DNA from: Acanthochromis polyacanthus
Lineage: Eukaryota; Chordata; Actinopteri; Pomacentridae
Length of the DNA stretch: 64,000 bases
Assembly: GCF_021347895.1 (NCBI RefSeq)
Contig: NC_067130.1
Span: 28,665,817-28,729,816, forward strand
Direction: 5' to 3'
The notes below the pieces were generated by a model. That model was not told the origin of the DNA, did no database searches, and saw only the letters and a program-made list of their open reading frames with translations. Below, piece after piece: positions 55,681-64,000 of the stretch. The position numbers were made by a program, and so were the translations under genes. Numbering within the stretch: the stretch's first letter is position 1; every line of letters begins with the position of its first letter.

Positions 55681-58600
55681 GTACCAACCAATTGTTCAAT
55701 GTTTACGTTTAATGTATAAAAGACTGTCAGACATGACTGGTCCACTGGTTTTTTGATTTATTGCAAATGGAGGCTCTGTTTCAGTGGTGACTCTACACTG
55801 TGAATTCACCATTTTAACTGGACCTGATTCAAATAGTTGATTGGAAAAGTCAGTGAGCATCTGAGCCAGGCTAAGTGAGCGTGTCTGCCAGCAGCCAGTC
55901 AGCATCAGCTAAACCATTACAACCTCAGGAAAAAAAGGATGAAACTGGCCCTGATCGGAAAATGATGATTAATGTAACACCAATATTTTTCAGCTTTTAA
56001 TCTGAGAATGTACTGGCCCAAATGACAGACAAACCTTATCCAGGATGAGATGTTTACTGTAGAAAGTGTGTTTGAGCTGCAGCTGAAGCACAGTATGTAA
56101 TTTATTTCTCCCTTATCTATACTTTTGGCCTCTCAAAATGATATTCCAAAGTGCAAAAATGACTGTGTTTACTGCTCCTTTAGCATTGTGACTCTGATAT
56201 TCATGTTATTTTCATTTTTTCCCCCGGAAACTCAACTATTTTCTTCAAGAAGGAAAACAGAGTAGAGAAAAGGAAGGGACTGTAAGTCTGAGGACAAGAA
56301 AAATCATGTTTTACATTTGGGTATTTGGACAAAGTGTAAACTTCAAGCTGATTTTTGTTAAAATCAAGTTATGGCAATGCAGATTGCTCATTCAAGAGGA
56401 ATCAGACTATTAAATTCCATCCAACTCAAATCAGTGCATTAACATCAGTGGATAAACCTAAATTGGTTGCATGTAACAAATTAAAACAATTAATTTAAGC
56501 GACACCAGCAATTCTCTGCTGTCAGTGCATGACAAAATCTGATTTCCCATGAGGAGTCTATGCGGAATATTCAGAATCCTGAAAATCAGAGTGAATAAAG
56601 GTACCTTTCTGAAGGTAGGATATGCTTTTAAAGTGCACAGACACAACGAGGACACTCAGACAACCTCATATCTAGGACCCACTTGTGCATCCAACAATAA
56701 CAACAGAATAAATCAAAGGAAGAGACCAACAGGTACTCGGTCTACCTTCTTTCCCAGCTTCCTGTGAATGTTGTGCATCATTTGTCTCACCAGGAAACTG
56801 CCGAGCAGCAAAACCAACGTCCGTCACGCTTCCTGATTAAGAGTCTTAATGTTGTGCTGTAGCGGGCGAATCCTGTGTGTGTTGAATCTCCTGTGTATGC
56901 TGGGAACCACGTCTGTCTACATGAAAGTCAGCTAATTAAAAAAACATATTAAATCTTTCATCCCCACGTTGATAGGAGAGCAGGGGCACAACAAGCAAAG
57001 ACACTTCAGAGGAATCTGCTCAATAATCCGCTGACAATGTCAAGATTGTTTCCGGCCTTTCGGCAGTTTGATGTGAAGAGGAAATAAAATGTGTCACTTT
57101 AGATACGAGCCCACTTACAAATGACACCTTGAGCTCTAGTTCAAACCTTTTATATTCAAAATCCCTGGAATTTTAACTCCAGTATGTCAGTGTAAGATAT
57201 ATTATGATCCAATTTGGAAAAAAAACTGGAGTTATGTCTTCATAACAAGAAGGTTTTGCACAAAATTCACACTATTCCAAAGTAATTCTATCATTCCACA
57301 GCTGTTATATTCACAGATCATTACCATACATACTATAAAATTTGCATGAGCTTCTCTGTTGTTGTATATTCACAGTTGTTATCTCAGTATGTATGAGTAG
57401 ATGCGAGCAATTAGAGTGGATGAATGAACAAATTCCGTTAAAAGGTTAATCGTGACGCTCGGTAGAGACCAGAGAAGTCGGAATTTCTTCGCACTGACAT
57501 CTTGTTCTTGCTGCATACGACAGTGAAGTCTTTGAATCCTACAATTTGAATAAATATGGGACAGCAGGGACCTCCTCCACCTTCTAATAGACTCAGTCGC
57601 CCATTATCCCCCTTTTAATAGAGCTCCATTATCACCTGATTTAATGGTGGTGGTGCCACATTTTTGCACTTACATAGAGGTACAACAGTCCACATTTAAA
57701 GGCTGAAGAGAAGTCGATGGACTCTCACTTTCACACACCATCTTGGACCTTTATTTTCTAACTGGACTTTCATTTTAACGCTTGTTTTCACTCCTTGTAT
57801 ACTTGCACTTTTTGTGGTTTGACTGAGTTTTAGCAAACAAAAGCACTTGGCTAAGTTTAGAAAGCTACATTTACTGCGTGTTAAACGACTCCATTTTAGG
57901 TGACATCTACACTCAAAACAGATTTTACATTCACTACACAAGCCATTCACCACCGCATAAACTGAAGAACTGTTTAAAGTTGGACCAAGCTTTTGTACAT
58001 GTTCTGACTGGAAAGACGCCGTGCTAGGACTCATTCAGGATGATTTTAATTCAAGGAAAAAGAACAGCCCTGAAAAAAACTGTTTTGTGAAGCTAAACGC
58101 TGGTTGATTGGTTAGACTTGGCAAGGACAAAAACAATACGCCCAATTTTTCTGCCTCATTTAGTAGCGGTTTTGTTCTCTTAAACATTGCCATAAATGAT
58201 GGAAAATAGGCCAACATAACAAAACCTCAATTGTTCTATTTCCTGTGTGTTTATAAAACTGGCATTGCATCCAGTAACTTCAGTTTAGTGTTGTTTTGGT
58301 GCATCCAGAGTTAAGGGAGTAGTTAAACCTGTTGGATACTACACTGCAATGGAAGTTTGTCATTTCTGAAAACATTCATGCTAGCTTGCACCTGTTCTTA
58401 CAGTGGAAAGCAGATGTTTATCAATTATCAGAGTAGTTGAAAAATTGTCCTCCGGCCACCCAGAAGCTACATCTTGTTTCTGGTTTGTTTTTAATAGAAA
58501 TGGGAAACTAGGAGAAGTTAGAATATATGTATTTTCATATTTTTTTCTTCCACACTGTTGAATCTTGTAAAGTAGAAGAACAAAAGAAAGAGCAGAATAA

Positions 58601-61600
58601 ATTTCTTCTATTTTCCTGCCAGCACCAGGGGTCTGGAGGCTGAATATAATAAAGATGTATGGTTTAGTGCTATCCTTAGGAAAATGTTTTATTCTGATCT
58701 TACTGGCGCACCTTCTTCATCTTTTGTTGTCTCAGATATATCTGTCATCTGTCACATAAATAAATTATCACTGTGCCAAGTGCTGGCCCCAAAGAAAGGT
58801 AAACACTCAGTGTTATACAAAGACTCAACACTGCAGAGCGCTACCTTGAAAAACACTGTCTATTCTTCGTTATTACATTTAGGACTTTTGGGGGAAAAAA
58901 AGCTACAAGCCCAAATTGGCCAATCATCAAGTGTGGTTTACAAGTTCTGCAAAAAACTGAAAAGGATCAAAGTAAATATCTAACTGAGTGATCTGAAACA
59001 AGAGGATTCCTGTGTGTTGTGTACATTTTAGGTGTGGGCTCTTTAGTCTCTTTTGTGTTCAAAGGAAAACAACTATCAATACAATGAGCCTGTCACATCA
59101 GTATGCTGCCCTGCAGCTTGGACTGACTCCGAGGTGTCTGGAGGCAGCCTGTAGCCCGCTGCCAGCTTTATCTGCAGGCAGGTCGGCTGCATAATGCAAC
59201 AGTCAGGACCAAATGTGAGGTTATAAACAACCAATGCATCACCGTGAGCTTAAATGAAGTTGTAATCTAAACCAAAAACAATTTGAGTTATTAACTCTCT
59301 TTTGTTGAATGTCACTATGTTCACAGGGTTGCAGAAGGGTTGGACTGAATCAGTATGATCTGCTAATCACGATTATTTTGATCAGTAGTAAACTCACATA
59401 TATTTATCACAGCTATTCATTGATGTTCGCACATTGACATTCAAATAAACAGGTTTTACTTCCTTCTTGTGCTCCACTCATGCTCATGAACAAATCTTTA
59501 CATCAAAATAAGACAGAAAATAAGGTTCTTCTTCATCACCTGAATTCAGCACAAAATGGCTAAAGGTAGATAAAATAGTACCCAAAGCGCCTCATTTGTT
59601 CAACATTTGCTTATCGATAAACACGTCAATTTGTCGTTGTTCCAAAAAAAAAAACTTACATGCAGGCTAAAGTAGAAGCTAGCTGGGCAGCTGTGCACAG
59701 AGAAGCTTGTAGTCTCCACTCAGTTACTGCAGCACAGCAGCTCTGTGGCCAAAAATTAGCAAGAAAAGAGCAAAGAGCATTCCAATGTCAGATTTACTCA
59801 AGGTAACCCCTTGATGCCTGAAGTGTGCTTTTGCTTTCCAGCTGATGCTAAAATAAGTGGAGATTGTTAAGTTTTCTATTACACATAGATAAGATATATA
59901 ATAAAAATAATAACAGATACATAATAACGAGGTCCCACTCCGACCGGTCTTACGAGAAACCAGTACTTGCAAAAGGTTCCGAGGTACGTATTGAGCATGC
60001 ACAAACCAGCATTTGGAGAATGGATGCGCTATCTCGGCTGCAGTCTGAATGAAAGTGGTATGTTGCGAATTCACGACAATAGGCGTCAAGAGCTTAAAAC
60101 CAAATGACGCTTTCTATAATTGATATATTTGAAAAAAAATTGAAGATTCTGATGATGGTGAAGCCCTGATGTGTAACATTACATCAAAAACATGTTTTAG
60201 TAGAAATTTAGCTGAAGTAGTTTGTTCAAAATGAACATATTCACGATCTAAAATAGACTGAAAATCACATTTTTTGTAAATGAAACTATAAATCTGTCCA
60301 GAAATGTGATGCCAACTTTAATTCATATTTTCAGGAACAATGTGAGCACAATAAATTCAAAACAACAGAGAAAACAAGTTAAATAGAAGGGTGAGTAAAA
60401 TGCTTTGCTGTTTTATAGAGTGTATCCATTCGAGACTTTGCTTTGGACCTTTTTAGCCACAAAATGAACTCTCACTGGCCCACATAAAGAAGAAAACTGG
60501 CAGGTCAACACCAAAAGAGGACTACTATCACCATGAGCCTTGCAAAAAGGTGTTGCAATGCTTGTGTAATACAGAATCGGTCCTCTTTCGGCACATGAGA
60601 CATAAAAATGTTGTCACGAAGGAAAAAGGAACACTCTAAAGTCAAACTAGGTGGAACTGGCCAGGGATGACTGATGGAAATGAGCCAATAGTGTCAACTC
60701 TGGTTCATTTACAGTCACTTTTCTGTTGATCCATGAACACTATCCTTGTCAAGTAAATGAATAAATGGAATAAAATGAAGACACAAACCAAGATGCCGGG
60801 CTGTACACATGTTAGATGGAAGGATTTCACATTACCAACGGTGGTTTCATGCCATTGTGCCACATTGGTGACTCAAAACATTACAATCACTAACAAAAAA
60901 AACAACAACAAATAAATCAAGTGAAGGACCAGCAGCCTATTAGGCAGAGTGGTCATAACATTTTGGTATAAAAATGTAACCGATATTTTAATGTCTTGTA
61001 TCCTTTCGGGTGGTAAAGAATAATACTTGACTTCATGCCAGCCACTTTATGGCTACATCTAGAGTGAAATAAAAAAAAAATGCTGCAGGGTGGATGTTAA
61101 ATCACTTTGCTAAGTCGAGCATTTTAGAGACATTTTCTCATTTTAGCTCGGCGTTGTGTGATGACACATTGATTCCTTCGGTTAAAATGGAGGTATGTTT
61201 CCTGACCCTCGAGCTTTGCCTCTCGACTGCGAGGCTCGAAAATGTGGAGTGGGATCAAGAGGGGCCACATCGGAACGAGTCCAGCAGACTGTGGAAAAAA
61301 AATGTGTGAAATCACAAAAGGAAAACATCCAAACAGCTTTTCTGCTACGCACCTGAGACCAGACTGCACACAGAGATCGGCTTTTGTGAGGTATTTAAAA
61401 GTCTAAAGAGAAAAAGAGACGCTGAATAAGAGGCAGACGGAGAAGGCGTCTTCAGAAAAATAGCTCAACTGGGGTAGAAGTACAGCAATTATAGACTTCA
61501 AGTTCAAATCCAAATAGCATCAAAGACAGGCAAGTTCAGAGATCAAGTTTCTGCTTATTCATCCATAAAATCATTAGAAATTCCTCTGCTTAATAATGAA

Positions 61601-61984
61601 CCAAAACATGGATCAGCAACGACGTATTAAAAACATTCAAATAATATGAGACAACAAATAAGACTATGCAACTAGTATGCAGATGGCAAACCAATTTGTT
61701 GATCTGCATTAACTACATATTTTTTCTAGAATAGTGTTCTCTAGTAATCAAGTATGAGTTGTCTCTTTTATATAAATTTAGTATCTCTGATGCCGAGTCT
61801 CAAGATGAGTAAAGGCTAGATTACTGGACTCCGTTACATTTTTAAGGGTTAATATTCTGGTGGGACTCATGTTAGCAATATTCAGCTTTGTGTTTAGGGT
61901 TTGAACAGGAGTGTTTTGAGCACAACTATGATCTTTTCCTCATGCTAACCAAGTAGCTTTGGTGCTCAAATTTATTCAAGTAGT

Positions 61985-62480
61985 TTTGGAGCATAAACAA
62001 AAGCAAACAGAAACTAAAAATAAACAGTAGGTATGCGAATTTTTGAACAAATTTCTTAACCGATAATTACACAATTAATCAAAATTAACATTGTTTGTTT
62101 GATACCTGCCACTGCGTCTCCAATGGCGGGTTTGTCAGCCACTAGGTGACAATATATTATGTTAGCGTGCTTTTGTTTAGCTACAAAACGTAGAGTTGTG
62201 ACTGGTAGGCATTAAACGTCACAGAAGACTTTGTCATGGTGGCCGTTAACTAGCTAAACTCTTACAATGTTATCTGCATACCAAAACAGAACTGTTGCTA
62301 TTCTGAAGGACCACCTCACGTGGTTGTACAGTACCAAACAGTAAGAACCGGGTATTACAGCTCATCTACAATGAGTTTTTTGACTTGTACATCCTTTGTT
62401 TTCCGCCTTATTGGCGAGTGGCTAAATAACTGCAAATAATCGATTCATAAATCACACACATCTCAAGTAAACAGTGACTG
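61985..62480 (+). repeat. diverged dispersed repeat R3 (copy 2)
   Basis: The core 62160-62350 matches 33120-33340 (GACTTTGTCATGGTGGCC, CCAAAACAGAAC, AAACAGTAAGA). Flanks to about 61985 and 62480 look repeat-like (TAACCGATAATTACAC) but have no second copy here. Confidence 0.4.
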
Positions 62481-64000
62481 GAAAGATCTTTTTCTGAAAC
62501 CTAACAAAGACTTTTGGTGCCTAAACTTTAACAAGGTAGTTTAAAAGTGGGCAACGCCAACTGAAAATGAATATACAACGTGTGAAAATGTCACAAAACA
62601 ATGGTTCCACATGAGACATGACCTCTAGTATCCAGAATATGGGTCCTGCAGTCTTTGCTGCCTTTTTATTTACATGTAAAGTAAAACATACAAGTTGCGT
62701 AGCATAAAACTAGCTTATCACATTACGTGAACACACGGAAATGAACAAGAACAGGTCAAAGGAACTCAGGCATCTCAGTTTTACAGCCTCCATCGTGAAG
62801 CTAATCTCGTTTTTGTGCTACCGACCTCATTATTACACATTTTGTTGTGCTACTGCGTTGATTATCCACATATTAATTAACACGATTGCAAAACAGCTGC
62901 AGGTTTCATCCCTGGAGTCGAGCATCTGCATTTAAACAAACTTTGCATGAGGACGTCACCCACATCTGATAAGATTACTCACGGGCCATTGATCTTGGTT
63001 TCCGTCTCTGCCTCTCCACTACCATCGCTTTTAGTCTGTTTGGTAACAGTGATTATCTAAAGCTAATTAAGCTTTGACCACACTCCACTGACTGATGATG
63101 CTAAACAGCGCAATAGCACACCTTCTTGCGTTCTGGGACATAAAAAAAGCTTCGAAGGGAACAACTTATCAGCCATGAGAGCACATCTTGCACATGTGCT
63201 ATATGGATGTGTCCTTTTCATGATTGCGGCTTCTGTGCACATGTTGGGAGTTTGTCTGTATTGACGAATGGCAGTGAGGTGATGATGATTTTATGGCCCA
63301 CATTGCCACAGAGTAATCCATTCCTCACTGTGCTGGTGGATCCTAATGGCCCGTCAGAGGGTGGTCGGTGAGGAGGGGATGTTCTGCCCCGGCATAGATA
63401 TCGACTCCATCGACTAACTGCGGCCTCTGAGCCTGGCCTACTTCTCCTGGGTGCATTTAGAGAAACACCACCGAGCTCAGGGGCAAGCCGATAAAATAAA
63501 ACCCAACAGAGAATCTGCTGAACACACGGGACGATGATGTTTGAACATCCACACGTGCGTCTGCGTATTGATTTGCATTCAAGGACATGTGTGCAGGGAC
63601 ACACTGGATCATCACAGTATGCATTTAGTTTATTAAATTGTGTATTCAAGGCCGTTTTGGTGTCAAACTTTTTTTTTTTTAGATCTTCTCCTCTGGTGTC
63701 TCCATGCACCTCAAAGTTACTTAAATCAATTAATATCTCATTTACTAGATGATTAAACATCATATTCTGCAAAAAAAAAATAGAACAATTCAGATGAAAG
63801 AAAAGCCTGAAACATGATAAAGAGCAATCACCAGAGTGTGTATTTAAAAGTCTGGCTTCACCACCTTCTCTCCTGATTAAAATACAGTCAAGTAGTGATT
63901 TTTTTTTCCCCACACTGAGCTGCTCTAAATACCCTCACTAGCTGTCTGATGCCATATGTTCCCTCTCCGTCCCTGACAGGATATATTATTCACAGGACCA

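Noticed and set aside
58684..58983. 99-residue plus-strand open frame
   Set aside because: No recognisable domain, no splice or promoter context; likely chance.
60640..60980. GTGGTCATAACATTTTGG, similar to a Tc1-type terminus
   Set aside because: Only one end is visible, no transposase remnant, no paired TIR.
63218..63913. 231-residue minus-strand open frame, considered as whrn exon 1
   Set aside because: No resemblance to whirlin's N-terminal region or PDZ1, low-complexity Lys/Phe stretches from A/T runs, and no other coding signal.

Overview
The window looks like teleost fish nuclear DNA. It is AT-rich and intron-dominated, and it is crowded with fish-type DNA transposons (Tc1/mariner, hAT), non-LTR retrotransposon fragments, a tRNA-derived SINE and simple repeats. 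There is no bacterial-style gene packing. The one host exon I can name with confidence is a 219-bp exon of whirlin (whrn), the Usher-syndrome/stereocilia PDZ scaffold, on the minus strand at 11797-12015. If the fish gene keeps the mammalian layout this is exon 2: it carries the last strand of PDZ1, the PDZ1-PDZ2 linker and the first residues of PDZ2. On that reading 1-11796 is part of intron 2, and 12016-64000 is part of a first intron of more than 51.9 kb. I found neither exon 1 nor exon 3.

Region by region. At 0.9-5.9 kb there is a TA-flanked MITE, then a head-to-head pair of copies of a dispersed TIR element (called R1 here). One R1 copy was split by a short retrotransposon with a perfect 15-bp target duplication, and that retrotransposon was in turn split by a Tc1 transposon (copy 1). 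At 7.05-9.06 kb a Tc1-like relic carries 27 tandem copies of a 29-bp unit that is a piece of its own transposase gene. At 10.1-11.1 kb lies a hAT-like element filled with a T-rich array. At 12-22 kb follow the whrn exon, a duplicated block around a Tc1 fragment, a LINE 3' end, an inverted copy of the first MITE, a truncated R1, a SINE and a mariner-like relic.

At 23-30 kb are a tandemly repeated dispersed element, a transposase helix-turn-helix fragment, a 407-bp near-perfect palindrome, an 89-bp perfect-looking hairpin, and an unidentified protein-like segment on the plus strand (29829-30222). At 30.4-32.6 kb a third R1 is split by Tc1 copy 2, whose 344-residue DD34E transposase is open from end to end. 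At 34.8-38.1 kb are locally duplicated segments. At 40-45.2 kb come a palindromic hAT MITE with a perfect 8-bp duplication, a LINE 3' end, a second small hAT, and mariner and Tc1 relics side by side. At 45.3-49.9 kb is a 3.6-kb-spaced direct duplication, one copy of which grew an 18-bp minisatellite. At 50.7-53.2 kb Tc1 copy 3 is nested in an older Tc1-like relic. At 54.8-55.7 kb lies a LINE ORF2 C-terminal fragment. From about 55.7 to 64 kb I recognise only one weak dispersed repeat.

The host function visible here is transcription and splicing of whrn. Everything else named is mobile DNA or its debris, apart from one possible embedded gene or pseudogene. I saw no CRISPR array, phage, operon or defence system.
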